A stretch of DNA of 44,481 nt from assembly GCA_003696675.1 (NCBI GenBank), contig RFGH01000175.1:1-44481 (forward strand), written 5' to 3'. Shown one piece after another: positions 8,067 through 15,957 of this stretch. Position 1 is the stretch's first letter, and each line of letters begins with the position of its first letter. The notes beneath the pieces are model-generated. The model was not told where the DNA came from. It was given only the letters and a program-made list of their open reading frames with translations, and searched no databases. Source of the DNA: Planctomycetota bacterium. GTDB taxonomy: Bacteria > Planctomycetota > Phycisphaerae > Phycisphaerales > UBA1924. Made by a program: the position numbers and the translations under genes.

Positions 8067-8818
8067 ACAGCGAGGCAGCTGCCAACCCGATCGACACGCT
8101 CATGGAGCGAGCCAGCCGGGCCTTGGCGGAGACACGCTATTTCGATGCGTCCACCTTGTGCGCCGAGGCGCTCCGGCAGGCGCGGGCGGCTGACGACTTC
8201 GGACGCATGGCCCGCATCTGCCTGCCCCTGCAGGAAGCCCGACGCTGGATCCGCCAGACCGCGCTCGAAGCGGCGCCAATCCGAGTGATCGCAGGCGTCA
8301 AGGACATCCCGGACCCCCTCCTGCCCGGCTGCTATCTGTTCCAGCCGCCGCTCGTCGGTGTGGACGCACGCCAGTTCCGCATGCAGGCATGGGAACGCGG
8401 CGTGCCCGTGTTCGTCCTGTGCCGCGAGCCGATGAACCGCGAAGGGCTGTGGCCAGTGGTGGGGGTGGGCGAGAAGGTCGTCAGGGTTCGCATCGATCCG
8501 CCCGCCGGGGTCGAGAGTGCCGAGGGCCCGGACCGCCCGCTGACCGGCGACCGCGTCGGTGCGCCGATCACCCCCGATTGGTTCTGTGCCGCGGGCGAGG
8601 CGCTGGGCGATCGGGCCGTCCTCGACGCCGAAAGCGCGGGCGAACCAGGCGATCCGCCTGCATGGCGGGTCGACGATTTCCTCGACCGGCTCGAGGCCTG
8701 CCCGGAGCACGAAAAGTTCCTTCAGGCCATGGCACGGGCCTGCCGGGAGGCCATGGGCACCGCCACCCCGACCGACCGCCGCCGACGGCGCGGGCTGGAC
8801 GATCCCAACGCCTTCTGA
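8063..8818 (+). CDS. Unrecognised cytoplasmic protein
   Basis: 251 residues from GTG 8063, overlapping the previous stop as GTGA. The frame is open back to 8000, inside the previous gene. No signal peptide or membrane segment. Residues about 1-70 form helices with a repeat-like look (TLMERASRALAETRYFDAS, then LCAEALRQARAADDF), which resembles one or two TPR-like hairpins. The remainder is mixed alpha/beta with several prolines and ends in a basic tract (TDRRRRRG). I do not recognise the family. It is the last gene of the coupled four-gene operon that begins with the glycosyltransferase at 6050. The next gene starts 161 bp downstream with its own leader. Confidence 0.72.
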   Translation: MNSEAAANPIDTLMERASRALAETRYFDASTLCAEALRQARAADDFGRMARICLPLQEARRWIRQTALEAAPIRVIAGVKDIPDPLLPGCYLFQPPLVGVDARQFRMQAWERGVPVFVLCREPMNREGLWPVVGVGEKVVRVRIDPPAGVESAEGPDRPLTGDRVGAPITPDWFCAAGEALGDRAVLDAESAGEPGDPPAWRVDDFLDRLEACPEHEKFLQAMARACREAMGTATPTDRRRRRGLDDPNAF

Positions 8819-8979
8819 CCCACCTGTTCGGGGGGTGTTTTGCTGGCCAGGCCGCGGTTTTTGTCCAAAAGTTTGCAATCACTAGCAACAATCCGCGTTT
8901 CTTTGGAGTATCTGTCAGTGGAGGACCCACCCGAGCGGTGTGTCCCGGCGGGGCTTGGTCCCCGCGGAAGGAGATCGCC

Positions 8980-9348
8980 ATGCGTTTGATCGATCGTCGG
9001 ACCTCGCGCACCGCCCTGACCGCCGTCCTCGGCACGGGGCTCGTCTTCGGTCTGACCGGGTGCAACAACGCGGGCGAGGGCGCCTTTGGCGGGGCGGCCC
9101 TCGGTGCCCTGTCCGGGCTGGTGATCGGCTCGGTCACTGGCAGCGCCGGCAAGGGGGCCGCGATCGGTGCCGTATCGGGCGCGGTCATCGGCGGCGTGAT
9201 CGGCGACCAGAACGAGCGGAACGCCCGCGGCGACTACCCCAGCCGCACGGTCTACGAGGAGCATCATTACTACGAGTCGCACCGCTGCGACAGCCGCTGC
9301 CATCACCACCACCGCGACCCGTGGTGGGACGACGACTGCCACTGGTAA
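8980..9348 (+). CDS. Glycine-zipper lipoprotein with His/Cys-rich tail
   Basis: 122 residues from ATG 8980, with GGAAGGAG eight bases upstream. The N-terminus is a lipoprotein signal (VFGLTGC, lipid-modified Cys at about residue 22). Next comes a Gly/Ala-rich zipper, about 30-75 (repeats of GAxxGAxxG and VIGSVTG, VIGGVIGDQN), as in the glycine-zipper 2TM/YMGG families that insert in or line the outer membrane. The last 30 residues hold eight His and three Cys, including HHHH, plus WWDDD. That tail could bind metal; this is an inference. The leader (8819-8979) is AT-richer than its surroundings and contains a perfect 6-bp hairpin (8948-8953 with 8960-8965) ending just before the ribosome binding site. 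queF follows 18 bp downstream. Confidence 0.8.
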   Translation: MRLIDRRTSRTALTAVLGTGLVFGLTGCNNAGEGAFGGAALGALSGLVIGSVTGSAGKGAAIGAVSGAVIGGVIGDQNERNARGDYPSRTVYEEHHYYESHRCDSRCHHHHRDPWWDDDCHW

Positions 9349-9366
9349 GCCCTACGCTTGGGCCCC

Positions 9367-9750
9367 ATGCCCGACGCCACCCTCCTCGAAGCCTTCCCGG
9401 CCCCGTCCGACACCCCCTTCGTGATCGAGCACATCTCGGAGGAGTTCACCTCCGTCTGCCCCAAGACCGGCCACCCCGACTTCGGGGATGTGCTGCTGCG
9501 CTACCAGCCCAAGGCCGCCAAAGACGGCGGCGTCTGCGTCGAGCTCAAGAGCCTCAAGCTCTACTATCAGAGCTTCCGCAACGAGGGCATCTTCTACGAG
9601 GCTGTGACCAACCAGATCCGTGACGATCTTGTCCGCCTGATGGATCCCGTCTGGCTGCAGATTGTGACCATCTGGAAGGGCCGCGGGGGAATCAAGAGCA
9701 ACATCCGCGCCGATCACGGGGATGTGCCCGCCCACTTCCGCGGAAGGTGA
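9367..9750 (+). CDS. queF: NADPH-dependent 7-cyano-7-deazaguanine reductase QueF (short, type I)
   Basis: 127 residues from ATG 9367; an in-frame TTG at 9358 is a poorer start. Neither has a strong ribosome binding site. The active-site nucleophile is C31 in TSVCPKTGHPDFGD, with the acid D38 seven residues on, as in the Bacillus enzyme. The NADPH/family motif ELKSLKLYYQSFRNEG follows. The enzyme reduces the nitrile preQ0 to the amine preQ1, the last free-base step before insertion into tRNA for queuosine. The length fits the unimodular YkvM-like group. It is 18 bp behind the glycine-zipper lipoprotein gene and ends one base before the convergent SDR gene. A second queuosine gene, gluQRS, lies at 26051-27007. 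Confidence 0.95.
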   Translation: MPDATLLEAFPAPSDTPFVIEHISEEFTSVCPKTGHPDFGDVLLRYQPKAAKDGGVCVELKSLKLYYQSFRNEGIFYEAVTNQIRDDLVRLMDPVWLQIVTIWKGRGGIKSNIRADHGDVPAHFRGR

Positions 9751-9751
9751 C

Positions 9752-10549
9752 TCAGGGATAGTCCTGCTTCGTTGGCCGAATCAACGCATCGCACACATGC
9801 ACCCCCGCCGGCTGCTTGACGATGAACCCGATCGTCCGCGCCACATCCTCGGGTGTCAGCACCGGCGCGAAGCGGTCCATCAGCTCGCCGAAAGACTTCT
9901 CGTCGTAGCCCGCCACGCCCTGGAACTCGCTGCGGACGATGCCCGGCTCGATCAGCGTGACCCGCACGCCCTTGGGCCCCAGCTCCCGGCGTGCCGCCTC
10001 GGCCAGCGAGCCGATGGCGAACTTGGTCGAGCCGTACATGGATGAGAACGGCGAGATGTGCCGCCCCACGGTCGAGCCGATCACCACGATGTCGGCCGCG
10101 TGCTTGGGCCACTCGCGTTTGGCCTGCAGGGCGGCCAGGCGATTGCCCGCCTCGCGGATCAGGCGGGCCGCTCCGATGTAGTTGATCCGGATCATCTCTT
10201 CCCACTGGGCGATGTCGCTGGTCAGGACCGACCCCGCCAGCCCCCGCCCCGCGTTGACCACAACCAGGTCGACGGGCTTGCCGAAGCGGGCCTCGGGCTC
10301 GTCGAGCATCGAGCGGATGACCGATTCGTCCGAGGCGTCGCCCGGCACGGCGATGGCCCGCTCGTCCCCGGATTGCTCCCGGCAGCGATCGGCGATTTCC
10401 TGGATCACCCCGACCAGCCGCCCCTCGCGACGGGCGTTGACCGCCACGCGGGCGCCCATCGTGGCCAGCTCGCAGGCGACGGCCTGACCGATTCCGGCGC
10501 TCGCGCCCGTAATCAGCGCGATCCGTGACGACAGCGGGGGGGTAATCAT
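9752..10549 (-). CDS. Short-chain dehydrogenase/reductase (SDR)
   Basis: 265 residues, standard length for a classical SDR. The cofactor motif TGASAGIG starts at residue 14, NAG lies at 99-101, and the catalytic triad is S159 (VVIGSTVG), Y172 and K176 (YGSTK). The residue pattern after beta 2 (NARR at 38-41) favours NADP(H). The substrate cannot be told from sequence. The ATG at 10549 has GGAGGAGG six bases upstream, one of the strongest ribosome binding sites in the window. It is convergent with queF with a single base between the stops, so there is no room for a terminator. Confidence 0.9.
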   Translation of the reverse strand: MITPPLSSRIALITGASAGIGQAVACELATMGARVAVNARREGRLVGVIQEIADRCREQSGDERAIAVPGDASDESVIRSMLDEPEARFGKPVDLVVVNAGRGLAGSVLTSDIAQWEEMIRINYIGAARLIREAGNRLAALQAKREWPKHAADIVVIGSTVGRHISPFSSMYGSTKFAIGSLAEAARRELGPKGVRVTLIEPGIVRSEFQGVAGYDEKSFGELMDRFAPVLTPEDVARTIGFIVKQPAGVHVCDALIRPTKQDYP

Positions 10550-10624
10550 GGTGGACCTCCTCCACGAATCCTACGGCCGGGCCATCTTCGGATGGACGGG
10601 CCCGCTCCGAGGTAAGATCGGACC

Positions 10625-11818
10625 ATGACCATGCCCAGGACCCTCCTCGCCTGCTCTGTAGCCGTTCTTCTGATTGCCTCCGGCGGCTGCCGCCGCCTCC
10701 AGCGTGAACGCGCCGAGCGTCAGACGGCCGAGCAAGCCCAGACGGCGCCCGAGCCGGCGCCGGTCGCGGGCGAGACACCGGTCGTCGACCAGCGTCCGAG
10801 CGCCCGGTACCGCGTGGAGCAGCGTCCGCCCCGCATCCCCCCGGAGCAGCGTGAGCCGGCGATCGAGATCGATGAGGTCGCATCGCAGCGGGCCGTGGCG
10901 AGCGGGCGGGAGGCCGACGCCCTCGCCCGGGCACGCGAGTTCCGTGCCATGGGCGATGTGCAGGCGGCGTTGGCCGAACTGGAACGCGCCATCGCGATCA
11001 ACCCCCGGTTCACCCCTGCCCTGCTCGAGGCCGGGGATCTCCACATGGAGATGGGCGAGCTCTCGCTGGCCGAGCGGGCCTATGCCGCCGCGGCGCGGAG
11101 CCAGCCGGACAACTTCGACGCCCAATACCGCCACGCCTCGGCCCTGCAGCAGCTCGGACGGACGGACGAGGCGGTGCGGGCCTATCTGCGTTCGTTGGCC
11201 GTCCGCCCGGACGACTTCGACGCGGTGCTGGGGCTCTCGACGGCCTACCTCGCCGACGGCGATGCCGAGCAAGCGCTGCCCTACGCGCAGCGTGCGACCC
11301 GCAGCCGCCCCCGCTCGGGCGAGGCGCGGATGCACCTCGGCACAGTGCTCGCGGCCCTCGGGCGGCACGAGGAAGCGGTGGTCGAGTACCGCCAGGCGGC
11401 AGAGCTGCTGCCCAAGCCCGCGCCCGGGCTGCTGCTGAACATGGCCGAGAGCTTCAACCAGCTCGGGCGATACGCCGAGATGGTGGGGGCGTTGTCCGAG
11501 GTGGTGGCCGTCGAACCGAGCCCGATCGCGTACGAGCGTCTCGGCTCCGGGTTGTTCCGGCTCAAGCGCTACGAGGAGTCGCTGGAGGCGTTCAATCGTT
11601 CGGTCGAACTGGATCCGTCATACGCCCCCGGGCTCAACGGTGTGGCGGTGTGCGAGTTGAACAACTACCTGTGGTCCGGCAAGACCGACGGCGCCGCCCG
11701 CGAGCGGGCGGTGGACGCGATGCGCCGCTCGCTGCGGATCGATCGTTCCCAGCCGAAGATCGTCGAGCTGCTGCGTCGATATTCACAGCCCTCGCCCGAG
11801 GAGCGCCGGGCGGGTTGA
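10625..11818 (+). CDS. TPR-repeat lipoprotein
   Basis: 397 residues. The N-terminus is a lipoprotein-type signal (LLIASGGC, Cys at about 22; the lipobox is imperfect). A Pro/Gln/Arg-rich linker covers about 30-95. From about residue 97 the protein is made of tetratricopeptide repeats, seven or eight by eye, with the usual A-x-x-x-x-A-I-x-x-x-P spacing (for example ALAELERAIAINPRF, AVRAYLRSLAVRPDDF, SLEAFNRSVELDPSY). Such proteins usually act as periplasmic scaffolds. An alternative start is ATG 10631. It is divergent from the SDR gene with 75 bp between, and ends 23 bp before a strong symmetric terminator. Confidence 0.85.
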   Translation: MTMPRTLLACSVAVLLIASGGCRRLQRERAERQTAEQAQTAPEPAPVAGETPVVDQRPSARYRVEQRPPRIPPEQREPAIEIDEVASQRAVASGREADALARAREFRAMGDVQAALAELERAIAINPRFTPALLEAGDLHMEMGELSLAERAYAAAARSQPDNFDAQYRHASALQQLGRTDEAVRAYLRSLAVRPDDFDAVLGLSTAYLADGDAEQALPYAQRATRSRPRSGEARMHLGTVLAALGRHEEAVVEYRQAAELLPKPAPGLLLNMAESFNQLGRYAEMVGALSEVVAVEPSPIAYERLGSGLFRLKRYEESLEAFNRSVELDPSYAPGLNGVAVCELNNYLWSGKTDGAARERAVDAMRRSLRIDRSQPKIVELLRRYSQPSPEERRAG

Positions 11819-11841
11819 GCCGACAGGTCGACATTCGAGAA

Positions 11842-11870
11842 AAAGGGCCCGCGAGAGTCGCGGGCCCTTT
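11842..11870. terminator. Bidirectional intrinsic terminator between TPR gene and gdhA
   Basis: Perfect 13-bp inverted repeat (11842-11854 with 11858-11870, loop GAG). The GC core is flanked by AAA on the left and TTT on the right, so it can end transcription from the TPR gene on the + strand and from gdhA on the - strand. Confidence 0.88.
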
Positions 11871-11901
11871 GTGCTTGGCGGGTGTGTTGACAGGCCGTGG
11901 C

Positions 11902-13221
11902 TTACGGGAAGATGCCGCGGACCTTGTAGACCGAGCCGATGTGCTCGAGCGCCGTCGCGAAAGCGGCGGTACGGAGCGAGCAGTTCAGGCGGGCGCGGGT
12001 ATTCAGCGTCCGCTGGGCGGCGACCACCATGTGGCGGTTCAGCTCCCGGTCGACCTGCTCGGCGGACCAGGTGACGGCGTTCTTGTTCTGCACCCACTCG
12101 AAGTAGGAAACGGTCACGCCGCCGGCGTTGGCCAGGATGGCGGGGATGACCTCGATGCCCCTCTCCTGGCAGCGGCGGTCGCCGGACGGGTCGCACGGGG
12201 CGTTGGCGGCCTCGGCCATGACCTTGCAATCCAGCCAGTCGGCCTGCTTGGCCTTGATCATCTGCTCGAGCGCGCCGGGGATGAACACATCGACCTTGGT
12301 GCGGTAGAAGTCCTCTTCCGAGATCACATCGGCCTCGGCATAGCCCTTGATGCCACCGGTCTTCATGTTGTGATCGAAAAGCTTGTGGCAGTCGATGCCG
12401 TTGTCGTTGCGGAGGAAACCGGTGTGGTCACCGACCGCGATGATCTTGGCGCCCATGTCCTGGAGGATGCGTCCGCCCCAGCCGTTCACATTGCCGAAGC
12501 CGAGCAGGCTGACCTTCATGCCTTCCAGCGGGATGCCGATGCCCGGGAGCATCTCGGCGAGCACATCGGCGACGCCCTGGCCGGTGGCCTTTTCACGACC
12601 GGCCGAACCGCCGAACTCGACGGGCTTGCCGGTCACGACGCGGAGGGCGTCGTGGTGCTGGTGCTTGCTGGACATCATGTAAGTATCGGCGAACCAAGCC
12701 ATGATCTGGGCGTTGGTGCCGACATCTGGCGCGGGGATGTCCACATCCGGGCCGATCTGATCCATGATGGCGCTGCAATAGCGTCGGGTGACCCTCTGCA
12801 GCTCGCCGGGCGAGAGCTCGCGGGGGTTGACCTTCACGCCGCCCTTGCCGCCACCGAAGGGGATGCGGACCAAGGCGCACTTCATGGTCATGAGGAACGC
12901 CAGCGACTTGACATCGTCCAGGTGGACATCCTCGTGGTAGCGGAAGCCGCCCTTATACGGACCCAGTGCGTTGTTGTGCTGGATGCGGTAGCCCTTGAAG
13001 AGCTTGTGGTGCCCATCGTCCATCAGGACGGGGAAGTGGACCATGATCTCGTTCTTGGGTTGGGCGAGGATGATCCGGGTGCGGTGCTTGAGGTTGATTG
13101 CCTCGGCGGCCTCGAGCATGGTGTTGACCGTCTGCAGGTAGAGGTTGTCCGGATCTGAGGGGAACCCGAGTTCGTCGGTGACGGAACCGCGGGGCAGCTC
13201 GGTGGTCATGGTGGCGCTCAT
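11902..13221 (-). CDS. gdhA: Glutamate dehydrogenase
   Basis: 439 residues, hexameric small-type GDH. Substrate-site lysines are in place: K90 (GPYKGGFR), K114 (MTMKCALV) and catalytic K126 in the PFGGGKGG signature. D166-type region DIPAPDVGT follows. The Rossmann motif is GFGNVNGWGG, a variant of GxGxxG. It interconverts glutamate with 2-oxoglutarate and ammonium in the cytoplasm, using NAD(H) or NADP(H); the coenzyme preference is not decided here. ATG 13221 is preferred; a second ATG lies four codons in. Upstream the leader carries AGG motifs about ten bases before the start and a small GC hairpin. It ends 32 bp before the shared terminator. Confidence 0.95.
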   Translation of the reverse strand: MSATMTTELPRGSVTDELGFPSDPDNLYLQTVNTMLEAAEAINLKHRTRIILAQPKNEIMVHFPVLMDDGHHKLFKGYRIQHNNALGPYKGGFRYHEDVHLDDVKSLAFLMTMKCALVRIPFGGGKGGVKVNPRELSPGELQRVTRRYCSAIMDQIGPDVDIPAPDVGTNAQIMAWFADTYMMSSKHQHHDALRVVTGKPVEFGGSAGREKATGQGVADVLAEMLPGIGIPLEGMKVSLLGFGNVNGWGGRILQDMGAKIIAVGDHTGFLRNDNGIDCHKLFDHNMKTGGIKGYAEADVISEEDFYRTKVDVFIPGALEQMIKAKQADWLDCKVMAEAANAPCDPSGDRRCQERGIEVIPAILANAGGVTVSYFEWVQNKNAVTWSAEQVDRELNRHMVVAAQRTLNTRARLNCSLRTAAFATALEHIGSVYKVRGIFP

Positions 13222-13722
13222 CGCGATGGACCTGCCTTATCTCTCGCCCGGTCGCCCCGGGTGGGCCTCAGCGTGGCACGATTCGGGGCGGTCCGGGGGT
13301 GGCCGGGCATCGTCCCTCCGGCGGGCTGAGGCGCCGGACCGGCCCACGCGTCCCTCGCGCGCAACCGGGTAGGGATGATACGCCCCTGCGGGCGAAGTCC
13401 ATCCCTTCCGAGCATCGGCTGATTCATGCAACCTCTTTCATTTTGAACTTTTCTGATCGACGGGCTTCGGGGGCTCGGTCTAGACTCACGACCCCGCCCG
13501 ACGGTTTATCCGCGGGCGGGCCAGTCCGGGCCCGAGTCCGCCGGAAGGTCCGGCGGCAGGGATGAAGATTCAGGCTCCAACGCCCCGTTCCGGGGCACCC
13601 GCGGACGCCATCGTTCCGCGGTGGACCCAGGGCCGCACGCGACCCCTCCCGGCGGGACGCGACACGGCACCAGGTCCGATCCCGGCGGTCCCACAGAGGC
13701 GCCGGGGAGAGGAATACAGAAC
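13222..13722 (+). promoter_or_regulatory. 501-bp gdhA-rpsA intergenic region with structured rpsA leader
   Basis: No convincing gene. The left half (13222-13430) is plain GC-rich sequence upstream of gdhA. An AT-rich patch at 13434-13454 contains TTGAAC, and TAGACT occurs at 13481-13486, but the 32-bp spacing is wrong for one sigma-70 promoter. The right half holds four consecutive perfect hairpins in 105 bp: 13517-13522/13529-13534 (6 bp), 13538-13545/13549-13556 (8 bp, loop AGG), 13582-13587/13591-13596 (6 bp, loop TTC) and 13599-13605/13615-13621 (7 bp). GGAGAGGA then lies nine bases before the rpsA ATG. By analogy with the E. coli rpsA leader this may mediate autoregulation by S1; that is an inference. 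Confidence 0.5.
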
Positions 13723-15507
13723 ATGATCGATGAGACACTGATCGCTTCCCTCGGCGTGGGGGACGACGAGGCGATAGCCCTGCTCGGCGAAGTCTTCGGC
13801 TCCAAAGCCGGCGCCGAGGACAGCATGGACGACATCCTCGTCGACCAGGCCGCCGACCTCCGTTCGGGCAAGCTGATCAAGGGCCGCGTCATCGGCTTTG
13901 CCGGCGATGATGTGGTGGTGGATGTCGGGCTCAAGAGCGAAGGTCTGATCCCCAAGGAAGAGTTCCCCAATCTCAACGAACTCCGCGTGGGCGATGAGAT
14001 CGATGTCCTCCTCGAGTCGCTCGAGGGCGAGGGCGGGCTCATTCAGCTCTCCAAGCGCAAGGCCGACCGCCAGATCGCCTGGCAGCGCATCGTCGACACC
14101 GCCCGCGAGGGTGACGAGATCGAGGGCACGGTCATGCGGAAGATCAAGGGCGGCCTGCTCGTCGACATCGGCGTGCCGGTCTTCATGCCCGCCAGCCAGG
14201 TCGACATCCGCCGCCCGCACGAGCTGGGCGACTTCATCGGACGCAAGATCCGCGCTGAGATCCTCAAGATCGACACCGAGCGTCGCAACATCGTGATCTC
14301 ACGCCGCAAGCTCATCGAACGCGAGCGCGAGACCGCCAAGAAACGCCTGATGGAGAACATCAGCGAGGGCGACATCGTCACCGGCACGGTCAAGAACATC
14401 GCCGACTTCGGCGCCTTTGTCGACCTCGGCGGCATCGACGGCCTGCTCCATATCACCGACATGTCGTGGGGACGCATCAACCATCCGTCCGAGTTGCTCA
14501 AGATCGACGACAAGGTGGAGGTCAAGGTCCTCAACATCGACCGGGAGAAGGAGAAGATCGCCCTGGGTCTCAAGCAGACCGAGTCCTCGCCCTGGGAGGA
14601 GATCGAGGCCAAGTATCCCGTCGGTGCCCGCGTCAAGGGCACCGTGGTCAACATCATGTCCTACGGCGCCTTCGTGCGTCTCGAGGACGGGATCGAGGGC
14701 CTGGTCCACATCTCCGAGATGTCCTGGACCCGCCGCGTCAACCATCCGTCCGAGATGGTCAGCCAGGGCGACGAGGTCGATGTGGTTGTGCTTGAGATCG
14801 ACAAGAACAAGCACGAGATCTCGCTCGGCATGAAGCAGACCGAGGTCAATCCCTGGGAGCTGGTCACCGAGAAGTACCCCCCGGGCACGCTGGTGTCCGG
14901 CACGGTGCGCAATTTGGCCAACTATGGCGCGTTCGTCGAGATCGAGCCGGGCATCGACGGCCTGCTCCATATCTCCGACATGTCCTGGACCAAGAAGGTC
15001 ACCCACCCCAACGAGCTCTACAAGAAGGGCGACGAGGTGCAGTGCGTGGTCCTCGAAGTCGACCAGGACAAGCAGCGCATCAGCCTCGGCGTCAAGCAGC
15101 TCACCGAGGACCCCTGGGTCGAGGCCATCCCCAGCGCCTACCAGCCCGGCATGGTCGTTCGCGGCAAGGTGACCAAGATCACCAACTTCGGCGTCTTCGT
15201 CGAGCTCGAGGACGACCTCGAGGGCCTGCTGCACATCTCCGAGCTGGCCGACCACAAGGTCGAGAACCCGCAGGATGTGGTCAGCCAAGACGAGGAGATC
15301 GATGTCAAGATCCTCCGAGTCGACACTGTCGACCGCAAGATCGGGCTTTCGCTCAAGCGCGCCCAGTGGGGCGACGCCAGCGGCGTGGACGACTCCTCCG
15401 GCGGGTCCGACTCGGGCTACTCCGGCGGCAGCGGACGGGGCGGCAAGCCCAGCCGCGGCGGCATGGACGACCACGGCGCCATGGGCACCGACAAGATCCA
15501 GTTCTGA
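13723..15507 (+). CDS. rpsA: 30S ribosomal protein S1
   Basis: 594 residues from ATG 13723; the frame is open back to 13621 but those codons lie in the hairpin leader. Six S1 RNA-binding domains are visible, starting near residues 50, 133, 220, 305, 392 and 478. Domains 3-6 carry the canonical pattern (G-T-V-x-N-I-x-x-[FY]-GAFV and GL-[LV]-HI-[ST]-[ED]-MSW). Domains 1 and 2 are more divergent, as in other S1 proteins where they bind the ribosome. The C-terminal 45 residues are a Gly/Ser/Asp-rich tail ending DKIQF. S1 brings mRNA to the 30S subunit. The gene stands alone between its leader and a strong terminator. Confidence 0.96.
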   Translation: MIDETLIASLGVGDDEAIALLGEVFGSKAGAEDSMDDILVDQAADLRSGKLIKGRVIGFAGDDVVVDVGLKSEGLIPKEEFPNLNELRVGDEIDVLLESLEGEGGLIQLSKRKADRQIAWQRIVDTAREGDEIEGTVMRKIKGGLLVDIGVPVFMPASQVDIRRPHELGDFIGRKIRAEILKIDTERRNIVISRRKLIERERETAKKRLMENISEGDIVTGTVKNIADFGAFVDLGGIDGLLHITDMSWGRINHPSELLKIDDKVEVKVLNIDREKEKIALGLKQTESSPWEEIEAKYPVGARVKGTVVNIMSYGAFVRLEDGIEGLVHISEMSWTRRVNHPSEMVSQGDEVDVVVLEIDKNKHEISLGMKQTEVNPWELVTEKYPPGTLVSGTVRNLANYGAFVEIEPGIDGLLHISDMSWTKKVTHPNELYKKGDEVQCVVLEVDQDKQRISLGVKQLTEDPWVEAIPSAYQPGMVVRGKVTKITNFGVFVELEDDLEGLLHISELADHKVENPQDVVSQDEEIDVKILRVDTVDRKIGLSLKRAQWGDASGVDDSSGGSDSGYSGGSGRGGKPSRGGMDDHGAMGTDKIQF

Positions 15508-15538
15508 TCGCTTCCGTTCAGATCTGACACCAAAACCG

Positions 15539-15575
15539 AACGCCCCGGCGGGAACCGTCCCGTCGGGGCGTTTTT
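15539..15575 (+). terminator. Intrinsic terminator of rpsA
   Basis: AACGCCCCG pairs with CGGGGCGTT around an inner CGGGA/TCCCG stem (one G-T pair between them), followed by TTTTT at 15571-15575. It lies 31 bp after the rpsA stop. Confidence 0.9.
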
Positions 15576-15743
15576 GTCTCCGAAGATGTACCTCGCCGAG
15601 CGGGCGGGAACCCGCGCCCCCCGCAGGGGGGTAGAGTCAAAACGCCCGCACGCCGACACGATCACCGGGATCGGTCGGCCATCCAGAGGGTCCGTTCGCG
15701 GGACCGGCCCGCCGTCCGCCACTGATCCCGACCGTCACACGGT

Positions 15744-15833
15744 CTAGCACAGGGCGACGAAGCTCAGCAGCGTCAGAAGGACAAGACGCTTGCGCAGGTC
15801 GGTCATCTGAAAGGTCTGCTGCATGATTCGCAT
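15744..15833 (-). CDS. Candidate 29-residue hydrophobic peptide
   Basis: ATG 15833 with AGGAGA six to seven bases upstream, then 29 codons ending in TAG at 15744. The peptide has a short polar/basic first half (TDLRKR at about 11-16) and a hydrophobic second half (LVLLTLLSFVALC), finishing in Cys. It looks like a lipoprotein signal peptide with nothing after the Cys, or a single-pass membrane peptide. A perfect 6-bp hairpin (15730-15735 with 15739-15744, loop CAC) overlaps the stop codon. The longer open frame back to 15959 has no ribosome binding site of this quality. The evidence is the ribosome binding site, composition and hairpin only, so it may be chance. Confidence 0.42.
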   Translation of the reverse strand: MRIMQQTFQMTDLRKRLVLLTLLSFVALC

Positions 15834-15957
15834 GGTCGTCTCCTGTCTGCGGTTGTCTCGAAACAGGAAACAACCCGTGTGCCGTCGCGTGCCAACCGGC
15901 TTCCGGGAGGCGTTATCAAGGCCGGACGGGGTGGGGCGCGCGTCGCGCCGACACCAC

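Noticed and set aside
13443-13486. TTGAAC and TAGACT as an rpsA promoter
   Set aside because: The 32-base distance is far from the 16-18 of a sigma-70 promoter.
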